This document shows positions 16,363 through 25,553 of a stretch of DNA of 64,000 bases, in pieces. Position 1 is the stretch's first letter. Each line of letters starts with the position of its first letter. Source of the stretch: Aldehydirespirator sp965117015 (GTDB lineage: Bacteria > Actinomycetota > Acidimicrobiia > Acidimicrobiales > Aldehydirespiratoraceae). The stretch lies in the NCBI GenBank assembly GCA_965117015.1, contig OZ220747.1, positions 3,534,001 to 3,598,000 on the forward strand, read 5' to 3'. The notes below the pieces were generated by a model. The model was not told where the DNA came from. It worked only from the letters and a program-made list of their open reading frames with translations, and ran no database searches. The translations under genes were made by a program, and so were the position numbers.

Positions 16363-18327
16363 TTAGGGACTCGGGTGTCGGGAGAGGAACAGGCCCAGCG
16401 ACTCGTCCGTGCCGTTGTACTGCCAGGCACACGCGACCGTCGGCACGGAGAAACCCCACCGGCCGCGTCCGATGAGAGTCTCGAATTCGGTGATGCCGCA
16501 AAGGAAGGGTCGGAGGCGAGTGCCCGATCTAGCGTCGAAGATCGCGCTCAAGCCGACATCCTGTCGCAAGGGCAGATCTCCGACGACGAGGCATGCGACG
16601 AGTCGCGGTGGTGGAGCGTTGCAGGCTGCCGTGATCGCGGGGAGATGTTCCGCTGTCGTCGTTGCCTGCTCGAGCTTCCCGAGATGGACGTCTATCCACG
16701 ACTCCAGGGCTGCTTGTTCGCCGTAGCGGATGCCTTGTCGCAGGTTGCGCTTGGTGGATTCGATTACTAGGTAGTTGCCGTCGTTATCGCCGATGACCAC
16801 ATCCCCGCGCCGCGTGCCCTTGCGGTCCATAACCCTGTCGATCTCATCACTGTCAAGGACTATGTGGCGATGGCCGTCGAGGCTGTGGCACATCTCCTTG
16901 ACTCGTGCCTCAAAGAAGTGGCCGAGCGTGTTCCCGATGCGCTGTCGGCGCTGATCGGCTGTTTCGTCTTGGCCACGGTGCGCTGCTTGGCACAGTTCGA
17001 TTGTGCCGTAGACGGCGTCGGGGGTGCCGACGGGGACCACGGTGCCGTCGTCGAACCGAATGAAGGGACGCTCAACAAACTGTTGTTCGATGCAGCGCCG
17101 ATGCGCCGCTGCGTCGGCACGAGAGTCACCGGTCACCGCTACGTCGTCGAGGCGCAGTGAGTCCCGCAACCGCCCAACTGTCGCAGTGAGATGTTCGCTA
17201 GCGAACGCTAGGGCGGCGTCTGCGGCATCTCCGAGCGTGTTCTCGGCAAGCCGGACCAGCGTCTCGTGCGTGAACAACTGGTTGCCGCCGTCTTGGACGG
17301 CCATCATCGCTGTCAGCATCCAATGGACGGCTGCTGCCACGTCACGCATGTCGAGCCCTGAGGCAGACCGAAGGTCCGCACGCAAGTCCGATGGTGCATA
17401 GCCCGGGACCCACGAACGGTGTGGGTGGTCGTCAGGCAGGCTCAGCAATTCGCACCAGTGCCGCAGAGCCTCCTGCGGCTCACCGGTGCTGCGCGTCCCG
17501 AACGTGTGCGCCATCAGCATCGCCGGCGCCTCGTCACCGAGGGCCTCAAACGGGCTGCCGTAGGACAGAATCCACAAGGCAGAGCGAATCTCGGAGTGCG
17601 CTGGCTGGCGCCCTGTGACCGCGCTTGGCAGGAATGCTGCTACCAGGCTTCGTGCTGGCGCGCTCAGACGCCCCGGATCGTATGCCGCCGCGGCATCGAT
17701 ATAGCGACGGGAGCAAACAGCATCAGCGGCTATCAGGCGGATGGTTTGGGGAACGACCAGGCGGTGGGGGCAGTCGCTCATGCGCTGTCGGTTCGGTTCA
17801 GGTGCTGACAGCGCATGGTGTCGCAAGACTGTCCGGTTGTGTGCCCACGGGCGGTGGCTTACCTCGCATGCGAATGCCCAGTGCAGAGCTACCCGCAGCA
17901 GGGTCTCGGGCTGGGCCGTGCCCAGCACCGCTTCCGCTGCGCGGCGCAGGATGTGGCCCACGGGCGGCACCGGGAGCGTTTCGGGATCCATCAGCAACTC
18001 AACAGCGATGCTGCGCTCTAGCGAGATGTCGTAGGCGGTCGGCGCACGAAGCAGCAGGGCGCTACCCGCGGGTTCGTGCCACGGCTGGTAGAGCCCACTA
18101 TCCGAGTCGGGCATCATGATCACTTGCTGGTGGGTCATGTGGTCTGGCAGTCCGGCAACGGCCAACATGAGGGCACCGGGACTGTCAGCCGATGGCGTGT
18201 GGCCCCAGATCACCGTAGGGAGGTCTCGCAGGGGCCGCGGTAGGTACTTCGCGGCGATCAACACCAACGCCGCCTGCGAGGTCACTTTGACTCTGAGTCT
18301 GTCGCCAATGAGTTGTTCAACTCTCAT
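16363..18327 (-). CDS. Large unknown protein with possible PD-(D/E)xK nuclease end
   Basis: A 654-residue protein that I do not recognise. The central part is helical. Near the C-terminus, DRKGTRRGDVVIGDNDGNYL followed by VIESTKRNL (Asp in a beta strand, then Glu-x-x-Lys in the next) resembles the core of restriction-like nucleases or nuclease-related domains; the spacing fits only loosely. The start is set at 18327 (MRVEQLIGDRL) because GGAGAG lies about 10 nt upstream and this leaves a divergent promoter region; the frame stays open to 18462. It is divergent from the next gene and sits among HEPN genes in the island, so a defence role is plausible but unproven. Confidence 0.55.
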   Translation of the reverse strand: MRVEQLIGDRLRVKVTSQAALVLIAAKYLPRPLRDLPTVIWGHTPSADSPGALMLAVAGLPDHMTHQQVIMMPDSDSGLYQPWHEPAGSALLLRAPTAYDISLERSIAVELLMDPETLPVPPVGHILRRAAEAVLGTAQPETLLRVALHWAFACEVSHRPWAHNRTVLRHHALSAPEPNRQRMSDCPHRLVVPQTIRLIAADAVCSRRYIDAAAAYDPGRLSAPARSLVAAFLPSAVTGRQPAHSEIRSALWILSYGSPFEALGDEAPAMLMAHTFGTRSTGEPQEALRHWCELLSLPDDHPHRSWVPGYAPSDLRADLRSASGLDMRDVAAAVHWMLTAMMAVQDGGNQLFTHETLVRLAENTLGDAADAALAFASEHLTATVGRLRDSLRLDDVAVTGDSRADAAAHRRCIEQQFVERPFIRFDDGTVVPVGTPDAVYGTIELCQAAHRGQDETADQRRQRIGNTLGHFFEARVKEMCHSLDGHRHIVLDSDEIDRVMDRKGTRRGDVVIGDNDGNYLVIESTKRNLRQGIRYGEQAALESWIDVHLGKLEQATTTAEHLPAITAACNAPPPRLVACLVVGDLPLRQDVGLSAIFDARSGTRLRPFLCGITEFETLIGRGRWGFSVPTVACAWQYNGTDESLGLFLSRHPSP

Positions 18328-18680
18328 GCTCTTCGCTCTCCGATCACTGCTGGCGTAGCCAAGTACGACGAGGGCCGGACCCTCTAGCTCCGCTGTGCCC
18401 TCCAACGAAACGTCTGCAGATGCGCCCCTTGCGCCGCGACACACCCAAGCACGATTCCTCAAACCAGACGCAACCTGCCAAACGACTTACGCCCCTGGAA
18501 TTACGTCGGTGTCGTAATCGTAGCATCCGATCCACGACGGTGCTGCCAGCGTGCGCCGATCAGGACTTGAACGGAGCGCAGGCCCCCAGCGGCGTCTACG
18601 CACCACGTCGATACGGTGGCCGCGATGAGGGTCTCTGCGTTCTTGCGGTTCGAGTTCAACGGAGCATGCGAGAAGGGGCG
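18328..18680. promoter_or_regulatory. Divergent promoter region with palindrome
   Basis: This 353-bp gap lies between two divergent genes. ATTACG-N7-CGTAAT at 18500-18518 is a perfect 6-bp-arm inverted repeat and the best operator candidate. Both neighbouring frames stay open into this gap, so the exact start codons are uncertain. Confidence 0.4.
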
Positions 18681-20531
18681 ATGACACGCGCGGCGGGCGG
18701 CGACGAGGAGACCGAAGGCTCCAGTAGCGGCGGTCCTGACGGCGCCTCCTGGGCACTCCGACGTCAGGCACACCATTGGCAGCACGCCTTCGACACGGCT
18801 CACGAGATGTATCTGCACGTCAAGCCTCCCGCCGGGGAACTCTCCGCTGACTGGGTCTTGTACGCCGAGTGGCCCTCGATCGTCACCTGTTACAACGGGA
18901 TCGAGATGGTGATGAAGCTGCTGTTGGATCAGCAAGGAAGCTGCAGCCCGGACCAATGGCAACAGGTGCTAGGTCACAATCTGGCCAAGGCATGGAGTCG
19001 GCTAGACCAGGAGACCCGAGATCATGTGGAGTATCACTACTCCCAGCATCGCAGCCTCCATTACCATCCCGATCCGCCGCTCGAATCCACGACTGCTGAC
19101 GCGTTCATCCGTCACATCAACCGCGGGAAGAAGTCGGGGTCCGTTGATTGGCGTTACGCCCCGTTGATGGACTATGACGATTCGGCGCCTCCACCGCTGG
19201 TGGCGTGGACGATGTTCGAGGTGTGGAACTCTCTGATCTGCCACTTGGGGCTTACGGCCATCGGAGACCGTGGTCAGTGGTGGTGCAGTTGCCTTGTGTC
19301 TCGCATGGTGACCGATGGCGGACCCTTGGCCGTCTCGACCTCTGACTTCAACCGCGAAGCTGAGACGCTGTTGCACGACAGGCTCGACCGCGAGGCGCAG
19401 AGGGAGTTGCTTGGGTGGCTGGGCGGAACGGACAACCGGGCTGAGACGGTGCTGACCAACACGATCAGATGGCTCGCGGTTCATGTCCGCGACGCGTGGC
19501 ACGAGATCGACCTGCGGGAGCCGCTGATCGAATGGTTGAAGGCACGAGCAGACTCAACGATGCGGGAAATGAGAGAATCCCAAGACCCTGACGTGAATCG
19601 GCTGTGGCACCGGCTGATGCTCGCCACCGGTCGCCTGCAGTTCGGCAAAGCCGAGGAACCCGCCGATCCTGAGTCACCACGGTTCGAGTTCTCAGTGCAG
19701 CCGCCCTATGAGTCCAAGTTCGCCGTCTGTGAGGATGACGACACCCGGGGCCATGTCAAAGCGTCGGACCTTCTCGTGGGCGACGCCGTCGGCTTGCCGA
19801 CGCTGAGCCGTCTGAGCTTGGAACCTCGACACACGACGACGGGTGCGACGCTGTCCGTGCCGGAATGTGCGCTCCAAGAGTTCAGGCTCGATGCGCCCAG
19901 CGGCCATCCCGCTGCGTTCGGAACCGAGACTGTCTGGCAGGTGGACACGGTGACCGCGCATTTGTGCGAGGACCGCGTCATCGGCGAGCGCACAGTCGGC
20001 TTCTCAGACGGTCTGGGAGCGAAGCTGGCAGTCCGCCTCGGGGACGACCAACAGCTGCGATGGATCAACGATGAAGCCGCCGCTGGCTCCCGCCGCGACT
20101 ACAAGTTCGTGATGGACCTCCCCGACCCACAAAGCGACCCGGACACTGTCCTAGAAGACCTGCGACAGGCCGGCTACACAGCAACCCTGGACTGCCCCGA
20201 CCACCGCCTAATGCTCGAGTTCCTAGAGGTTGCACGAAGCCATGACAGGTACCTTCGCAACAGAGGATCGCGATGGGTGTGCGTCCCGTTCTCCGATGCG
20301 GGGACGCTGACAGACATCACCCACACCCGCATCCGCGAGATACAGCCCATCATCGAATCTGGCCTATGGGTGCCTGAGCAAGAATCCCTCCGCATCGAGA
20401 ACCGCTGCGGCGACAGAGTCAGAGTCCTCGCTGACCGCCAGATGAGATCAGCCACGACAGTAGCCACCGAGACACGGCTCGTTGGGATGATGGTCCGCCA
20501 ACCGCCAGATGACAGACCCGCCACCGAGTGA
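18681..20531 (+). CDS. Unknown protein with HEPN-like N-terminal region
   Basis: A 616-residue soluble protein. Near residues 65-110, IVTCYNGIEMVMKLLLDQQG and GHNLAKAWSRL have the helix pattern (E-x3-K-x2-L, then G-H-N-L) often seen in HEPN or AbiV-like helical domains, although a clear Rx4-6H catalytic motif was not found. The remainder is a mixture of helices and, after about 350, beta-rich sequence with no domain I recognise. ATG at 18681 is preferred (AAGGGG just upstream; 18666 is an alternative). Divergent from the nuclease-like gene; probably an island cargo gene. Confidence 0.5.
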   Translation: MTRAAGGDEETEGSSSGGPDGASWALRRQAHHWQHAFDTAHEMYLHVKPPAGELSADWVLYAEWPSIVTCYNGIEMVMKLLLDQQGSCSPDQWQQVLGHNLAKAWSRLDQETRDHVEYHYSQHRSLHYHPDPPLESTTADAFIRHINRGKKSGSVDWRYAPLMDYDDSAPPPLVAWTMFEVWNSLICHLGLTAIGDRGQWWCSCLVSRMVTDGGPLAVSTSDFNREAETLLHDRLDREAQRELLGWLGGTDNRAETVLTNTIRWLAVHVRDAWHEIDLREPLIEWLKARADSTMREMRESQDPDVNRLWHRLMLATGRLQFGKAEEPADPESPRFEFSVQPPYESKFAVCEDDDTRGHVKASDLLVGDAVGLPTLSRLSLEPRHTTTGATLSVPECALQEFRLDAPSGHPAAFGTETVWQVDTVTAHLCEDRVIGERTVGFSDGLGAKLAVRLGDDQQLRWINDEAAAGSRRDYKFVMDLPDPQSDPDTVLEDLRQAGYTATLDCPDHRLMLEFLEVARSHDRYLRNRGSRWVCVPFSDAGTLTDITHTRIREIQPIIESGLWVPEQESLRIENRCGDRVRVLADRQMRSATTVATETRLVGMMVRQPPDDRPATE

Positions 20532-20873
20532 ACGGGTGTGCCGGGAGCTCGGTTGAGATAGCTGGATCTTGGGAATGTCGACGGCTTGTAGCGGGCTGCG
20601 CTAGCCGTCGATCGCCGTTGCCTCCGCGGTCTCGATGATCTTCCCGTCGGTGGTGATGTTGTGCTGGCGGTTCGTGAGCCGCCAACGCCGGCCGGGGGAG
20701 GCTGTCACGCCACTTGGCCACAACGGCAGACGTGACCGGTGCCGATGACGCGGACAGTGTGCTCGAAGCCGCCGACGCGGCCGTAACGCTGCTGACTTGC
20801 GCTTTGGCGTGCTCATGCGGCTAGCCGGTAGACACCACCGGATGTGTGCGGCGAACCTGTTGTCGTTCGTGCG
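20532..20873. other. Gap with a possible gene fragment
   Basis: A minus-strand frame at 20601-20816 (71 codons) ends in a protein-like stretch, RRWRLTNRQHNITTDGKIIE, but its first half is Arg-rich noise and there is no ribosome site. It may be a decayed gene end. Nothing else is supported. Confidence 0.3.
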
Positions 20874-21317
20874 TTATGGCAACTCCAAGCGAAGGGCGTC
20901 ATCGATGACGCACACTCGGTTGGCAAGGGTGACGGAGCGATAGCGCAGCAGCGCATCCATGCCCAACAACATGTCGATGCTCTTCTCATCGCCCAGAGCG
21001 GAACTGGCCACGACCGGAACGACGCTCGTTGACCCCGCGTCCAGGTCATCCATTGCCAAAGCACGAATCCGCACCTTTATCGGATAGCGCCGCGCATCTC
21101 GCACCTTGCCTCCGATGCCTCGCACGACATCTTCGGATTGGTTCGCCGCAAGCGGCTGCAGCGCGAGCTCTCCTATCACACGATTAGCGATGCTCGTTTG
21201 CGTCGCGCCGGTATCGACGATGGCTCGAACAGGCAGCGATCGTGTCCGGTCCGGTGTGGAGACCTCCACACACAACCTGATCTGCGCCTCGGTGACAGGG
21301 ACTCTGAACTCTGTCAC
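20874..21317 (-). CDS. Retropepsin-like aspartic protease
   Basis: A 147-residue single-domain protein with the hallmark catalytic AIVDTGATQTSIANRV (D-T-G-A) and the downstream hydrophobic DMLLGMDAL, the pattern of retroviral-type clan AA aspartic proteases. Such enzymes act as homodimers. Bacterial versions are small and stand-alone, with largely unknown substrates. The ATG overlaps the stop of the upstream 66-residue gene by 4 nt, giving a tightly coupled pair. It lacks a signal peptide, so it is probably cytoplasmic. Confidence 0.8.
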   Translation of the reverse strand: MTEFRVPVTEAQIRLCVEVSTPDRTRSLPVRAIVDTGATQTSIANRVIGELALQPLAANQSEDVVRGIGGKVRDARRYPIKVRIRALAMDDLDAGSTSVVPVVASSALGDEKSIDMLLGMDALLRYRSVTLANRVCVIDDALRLELP

Positions 21318-21514
21318 CTCATGAACCGGGACAGAACAACCGAAGGCGGCGCGCCGATCTCTTGAATGTCGAACCTCAACTCACCGTCCTCGGAGCCGTA
21401 CTGCTCCATGCCCGCATCGTAGGCACCGTCGAGGTCGTCATAGAGAGCCACCCGGACACCGTGGTACAACAGAGCAAACTTTCCGTCGTCGGGTCCCGAG
21501 ACTTGGTGCGGCAT
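21314..21514 (-). CDS. Small DUF5678-like partner of aspartic protease
   Basis: A 66-residue protein: KFALLYHGVRVALYDDLDGAYDAGMEQYG, then RFDIQEIG. The layout (a strand carrying 'this object's own value', then a helix, then a strand) resembles DUF5678-type proteins that often precede retropepsin-like genes. It has a good ribosome site (AGGGGGAG) and overlaps the protease gene by 4 nt. Function unknown; it may be a substrate, inhibitor or regulator of the protease. Confidence 0.6.
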   Translation of the reverse strand: MPHQVSGPDDGKFALLYHGVRVALYDDLDGAYDAGMEQYGSEDGELRFDIQEIGAPPSVVLSRFMR

Positions 21515-21531
21515 TGAATCTCCCCCTTACG

Positions 21532-21561
21532 CATATACGCGTGTCATTGTCCGGATGTCAC
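21532..21561 (-). promoter_or_regulatory. Candidate promoter of the protease pair
   Basis: On the minus strand, GTGACA (21561-21556) and TATATG (21537-21532) are separated by 18 bp, and ACGCGT occurs on both sides of the spacer. Position: 17 bp before the start of the 66-residue gene. Confidence 0.4.
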
Positions 21562-21806
21562 GCGTTTATTTCGTCTCCTTCATCGTAGAACACGCGACGC
21601 TAACCGCGACGACTCAAGGCGCCAAGACCGGCGCAGCCCGTTCTAGACAACGCAGCCCACGGGCCGCACGAGTTGCTCATGCTCACAGCCCAATCGTGCT
21701 AGCAGTAGCGGCTGTGCCCTGTTGTGGCGAGCTGCAAGGGCTGCACGCAGGCGACTTACCGGCTCACCAGCGCTCAAGCGCTGCCATCGGGTCTAGCAGC
21801 CCGAGG

Positions 21807-22850
21807 TTAGAGGCAGCGTTCGCCGTTCCAGCCCCGCGTGCACAAGGTCTGCAGCGTTGCCGAACGCAATCTGGTGTCGATGATCTCATAGGTGTCGTCC
21901 CAGTCGATGCCAGCGTCGGCGGCGAGGTAGAGCCGCTGCCCGAAATGACGCGAACCGCGCACCACTAGGTCGATCTCCACCTCTGCCAGGCCCTCGAACC
22001 AGCCTGGCCCCGACACCGTGACGGACTCCCCGCCGATACGCGGCTCCAGTGATTCGAGAACGATCCGCACCAGTGCGTCCATGTTGGCCGCCTCCGGGAC
22101 CCCGCCAGCGGCGCGAATCACCTCTTCAGTCACGTCCTCTACGGTTGCGGGGTAGGCAACAAACGCGGCGCTGACCCAGCCCGTGTAGCCGCCGACAGTG
22201 ACCTCGTACCACGTCGAACGGGGAAGCGAACGCGTCCGCCCCGTGGCCACCAGCGCATCGTCCACTAGGTAGGCAGCGACCGAGGAGTCGGGGCGCAGCA
22301 CCCACAGCCGGTCCTCAAGCTCTCCCCGGATGATGTCGAGCATCGCGATGATGGTGCCCATCGGCTCGTCTCTGACGTTGAGCACATCATCGAAGTCGAC
22401 AGCCACCACCATGAGACGATCACCAGCAGCCGGCCCGAAGCTGATCGCGTCGCCCGCGAGACCGTCCTCGCTGGCGTCTGTTTCGAGAGCTTGGCGCGGG
22501 TCTTCCTCGGCGGGAGCGGTCACGGTGGAGGCTGTGGAAGCGTCTGAGGCTGTCGTTGCGGCTTCTGTGGTTGATGTGGCCGATTCGGGCTCGCTCGGCT
22601 CGGCCTGCGTCGGCTCGGTGAGGGCAGCAGCGGGTTCTGCTGGGCGTGTCTCGGAGGGTTCGTTGCTGGTGGCATCGTCGGAGGGTCGGTGGTCTTGGGG
22701 CCGCACCGTCGTCGTTGTAGAGGAGGGCGCAGCCGGTGCTCCAGACGGACCGCTCTGGTCGCCACCGCAGGCTGAACACGCGACCGCGATCAGGACCAGC
22801 ACCGCCGTGGCACTCTGTCGTAGCCGCGTCGTTGCCGTCCCTGCACTCAT
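21807..22850 (-). CDS. Lipoprotein with SH3-like domain
   Basis: A 347-residue lipoprotein. The start at 22850 (MSAGTATTRLRQSATAV) begins a signal peptide with lipobox VACSACGG. Residues of about 35-130 are a Thr/Ser/Glu/Pro stalk. A bacterial SH3-like segment follows: VVAVDFDDVLNVRDEPMG, then WYEVTVGGYTGWVSAAFV, the typical 'LNVRxxP ... W..V...G..GWV' pattern of cell-wall or peptide-binding domains. The C-terminal ~110 residues have no recognised domain and end in paired Cys (TLCTRGWNGERCL). An outside-surface role at the cell wall is inferred. Confidence 0.7.
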   Translation of the reverse strand: MSAGTATTRLRQSATAVLVLIAVACSACGGDQSGPSGAPAAPSSTTTTVRPQDHRPSDDATSNEPSETRPAEPAAALTEPTQAEPSEPESATSTTEAATTASDASTASTVTAPAEEDPRQALETDASEDGLAGDAISFGPAAGDRLMVVAVDFDDVLNVRDEPMGTIIAMLDIIRGELEDRLWVLRPDSSVAAYLVDDALVATGRTRSLPRSTWYEVTVGGYTGWVSAAFVAYPATVEDVTEEVIRAAGGVPEAANMDALVRIVLESLEPRIGGESVTVSGPGWFEGLAEVEIDLVVRGSRHFGQRLYLAADAGIDWDDTYEIIDTRLRSATLQTLCTRGWNGERCL

Positions 22851-23108
22851 TTGAAGTCCGACCCTAGGTCGCAGCGATCTACACCTCAATGGGGGAGACA
22901 CGCTGATCGGGGTGGGGTCGGTCTGCCTCCGCGCACGAACGGAACTGCGCCTTCCCGACATGTAGGGGATGCCTGGCCACATCCGCAACGTTCATGGCAG
23001 ACGCATCCGCTTCTTCGCCATAGCGGAGAGCTTGCGGCCCTGATGGGTACAACTACGGTGCCGCTCGCCAGCGAATATCCAGGGCTGGGGCGGTGGGATG
23101 CGAGTGTG

Positions 23109-23471
23109 CTAGTGGGTGGTCGGCTGTGGCTTCATCCACCACGGCCTCTCAGCCGGTTTGGGGCGTCGAGGTCGGTCTTTGCGATTCGGCCACAGGTCTG
23201 TCTTGAGGGTCTCTTCGAGTTGGTACAGGGTGTGAACCGTGCCCCAGGTGGTGCCGTTGAGGATGTTGTTGACCGTCTTGGGGTCGAGTCCTGCGGCTTT
23301 GGCGACTGAATGCTGTGATCTGTTCTTGCAGGCGGCCTCTAGTCGTTGTGCGATCTCCATGACGAACCTGGCTATGTCCGGTGCGTCCTTCTGGAAGGGG
23401 CCTTTGGGCCAAGTCTTCTTGTCTATCAGATAGTCGCGCGGCTGTGGTTTGAGGCTGTGGCTAGCCGGCAT
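23109..23471 (-). CDS. HTH (XRE-like) protein
   Basis: A 120-residue protein. The HTH lies at about residues 50-75: KNRSQHSVAKAAGLDPKTVNNIL, with the recognition helix LDPKTVNNIL followed by NGTTWGTVHTLYQLEETLK, as in Cro/cI proteins. Both tails are basic and Trp/Pro-rich (ERPWWMKPQPTTH). It probably binds DNA as a regulator of island genes; no operator could be assigned. Confidence 0.55.
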   Translation of the reverse strand: MPASHSLKPQPRDYLIDKKTWPKGPFQKDAPDIARFVMEIAQRLEAACKNRSQHSVAKAAGLDPKTVNNILNGTTWGTVHTLYQLEETLKTDLWPNRKDRPRRPKPAERPWWMKPQPTTH

Positions 23472-24150
23472 CGGCGCCGACGCTAACCGCGGCGCGAATG
23501 TCGCTGGATGACCCTCTCGGCGGTGTCACATCACCTTCAAGTGTTGGGGATTGTTTTCCTCATGGTCGCTATCGGGAGCCCTGCCGGGAACACTCCAGCA
23601 GCACCGGGTGTGCACAGCGGTTGCTGCCTGTGGCGGGGCGAGCCGCCGGAACTCGGCGACACCGCGGCTCTTCGCTGGGCTGGCTGTCTGAGATGCCGCC
23701 GGGAGCCAGTTTGGGGAAAAATTTCCCTACGGTCGGGATTTGTGCATTTCGTGTTGAGGGTCAGTCCTGGCCTTCTTCGCATAGAAACCCCACGTCAGAG
23801 GCACTATGTTGGGTGCCGGGACCGTTGGATGCGCCTCTCAGGCTCATTCACGGACCTTGGCAATCTGTATTCAGTCGTTACGCGATCAGCGACACCCACC
23901 GCTTCGGAAACGTGGGGTGCCGCTGATCAACCAAAAGGCTGAGATGAAATCTAGTTCGCATCAGACTCGTTCGCTGGACCAGCGAAGCGGCATACCGCAA
24001 CCCAACGCGGCGGGTGTCGGCAGGCTTCCGCTCCCGGGATGTGCCGCTGGATCAGCGACTCCCTCAGGAGCCTGCCGCAAGTCCCCTTCGCGTCGGCAGG
24101 GAAGGCGTCGCGGCACAGGCGGATCACCGACGCTCCGTCCTCGTCGTCGA
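23472..24150. other. About 680 bp without a supported gene
   Basis: Reading frames in this stretch look like noise. A minus-strand frame at 23951-24181 (76 codons, TTG start) is somewhat protein-like (GTCGRLLRESLIQRHIPG) but lacks support. I see no RNA gene or clear repeat. Confidence 0.4.
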
Positions 24151-24159
24151 CGCGTGCCA

Positions 24160-24467
24160 AGGCTTGTCGGTGCTCTTGCAAGCCGGGAGGAGTTCCTGAC
24201 GGCTGTGGACACTGTCGGGCGCGCCCTACAGAGAGGTAGGGATTGCGCGGCGCCTGATGTGGCCGGCGTCACGCCACGCAGTTCGGCGCGGACGTCGCTA
24301 AGACCCTCAAGTGCTGGCTGTCTGAGGGATCGCGCCACGAGAACCCCGAGGCGGTGGCTGTGGCGATGTCCTGTGCGCGGGCCTGGATCACTGAGATGAC
24401 TTTCGACTCGCGCGACCAAACCCGTCTGACAATCCCCAAACCAGAAGGGAGACCGAAACCCGACTGA
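24160..24467 (+). pseudogene. Frameshifted gene remnant
   Basis: Two protein-like stretches lie in different frames: first LVGALASREEFLTAVDTVGRA (about 24160-24260), then ADVAKTLKCWLSEGSRHENP through EMTFDSRDQTRLTIPKPEG, ending at 24467 with a stop. The second has no usable start codon and opens just after a TGA at 24255. A single indel near 24260 would join them. It lies directly upstream of the recombinase-like module on the same strand and may be a decayed third component. Domain unknown. Confidence 0.35.
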
Positions 24468-24488
24468 AGCATCTAGTTCCGACAATGT

Positions 24489-24532
24489 GTCGGGGCACCC
24501 CGCGTCCGGGAAGACAACCAGGGTGCCCCGAC
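24489..24532 (+). promoter_or_regulatory. Hairpin upstream of the leader ORF
   Basis: GTCGGGGCACCC (24489-24500) and GGGTGCCCCGAC (24521-24532) are perfect 12-bp inverted arms around a 20-nt loop. The structure sits 30 nt before a 30-codon ORF with a strong ribosome site. It may be a terminator/attenuator, or a DNA site bound by the recombinase-like protein; there is no T-run. Confidence 0.6.
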
Positions 24533-24562
24533 CTGAACCCACTCAATGAAGGAGAGAGGTTC

Positions 24563-24655
24563 ATGGCGAATCCTAAGGGCCCGCCCGATCCCAACCAAGC
24601 CCGATCTGTCACCGAGCCAGCCGCATCAGAAACGGCGGATCATGAGCCGTCGTGA
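24563..24655 (+). CDS. Leader ORF (30 aa)
   Basis: A tiny ORF (MANPKGPPDPNQARSV...) with the strongest ribosome site in this part (AAGGAGAG). It overlaps the start of the next gene by 14 nt, so its translation could control that gene through coupling. It lies 30 nt downstream of a 12-bp-arm hairpin. The peptide is hydrophilic with no known domain. It may be a true short protein or a regulatory leader. Confidence 0.45.
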   Translation: MANPKGPPDPNQARSVTEPAASETADHEPS

Positions 24656-25553
24656 GCCGAGGCTGGCGCCAGAGGTCACGCAGCAGATCGCGACCTACCA
24701 ACCGCGCAGGATATTCGCCGACCGCGAAGAGGTTGACGCTGTCATGCCGAGAGTGCGGGCTCGGGTGACCGCCGCAGCGCCCCTCACCGCAAAGGTTGCA
24801 CGGGTGCTGTTGTGGGCAGCGATCCGGTTCGCGCTGTGGGGTCTCACCTACGGCATCACCAACGACGAGGATCTGTACCACCACAACAACATCGAAGCCT
24901 TCTTGGTGTCCGAGCGGAGGCGTCAACCGGAGTCGTGGCGATACGAGATGAGATCGGCGCTGCGGCGGCTAGGGACGACAGCGAACCCGGCCGAATTCCC
25001 GCCACCGCCGCCGCGGATCGGGCGCAGCGGCCCCCCGAAGCCCTATGAGCCGCACCAAGAGCAAGGCTTCATCGCCAACGCGCTCCTAAGCGGATACCCG
25101 CAGCGACCCGCACGCCTCTTCATATTGGCCGCCAGCGCGGGAGTCGGGTGGCCCGGACCCAAGCTCCGCGAAGCCCGCGTCGAGGACCTCGTTGATCTGC
25201 GAGACGGCCGCATCGGAATACGAACCACCCAATACGCCGAGGTGGTCCCGTTCCGGGACGCCTACACGGAGGTGGTGCGCGAGGCCGCACGCGAGGCCCG
25301 CACAGGCAAATTCATCGTCACCAAGGGCGACAACACCGTGTACAACATCGCGGCGGGTCTCACCGAAGGGGGGCTGTCGCTGCCGCGTGCAAACGCCACG
25401 TGGCTGGTCGCGCACCTTGTGGCAGGGACGCGGCTACCAGTGTTGGAGGCTGTCGCTGGGCGCAAGTCTCTCACCAGGCTTGACACGCTGTTGCCTCCCG
25501 CCAGCCGGGTGCTCACACCCGAGCAGGCCGTCGAAGAAGCGATGCGGGCATGA
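24642..25553 (+). CDS. Degenerate tyrosine-recombinase-like protein
   Basis: A 303-residue protein whose C-terminal half reads like the catalytic fold of tyrosine recombinases: RPARLFILAASAGVGWPGP, then REARVEDLVDLRDGRIGI (box I region), EVVPFRDAYTEVV, and LPRANATWLVAHLVAGTRLP with GRKSLTRLDTLL (box II region). The residues expected at HxxR, G-H and the nucleophilic Tyr are S-L-P-R, G-R and Asp, so most catalytic residues seem absent. It may be a DNA-binding partner rather than an active recombinase. ATG 24642 is within the leader ORF; its own stop overlaps the next start (ATGA at 25550). The assignment rests on pattern resemblance only. Confidence 0.5.
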   Translation: MSRREPRLAPEVTQQIATYQPRRIFADREEVDAVMPRVRARVTAAAPLTAKVARVLLWAAIRFALWGLTYGITNDEDLYHHNNIEAFLVSERRRQPESWRYEMRSALRRLGTTANPAEFPPPPPRIGRSGPPKPYEPHQEQGFIANALLSGYPQRPARLFILAASAGVGWPGPKLREARVEDLVDLRDGRIGIRTTQYAEVVPFRDAYTEVVREAAREARTGKFIVTKGDNTVYNIAAGLTEGGLSLPRANATWLVAHLVAGTRLPVLEAVAGRKSLTRLDTLLPPASRVLTPEQAVEEAMRA

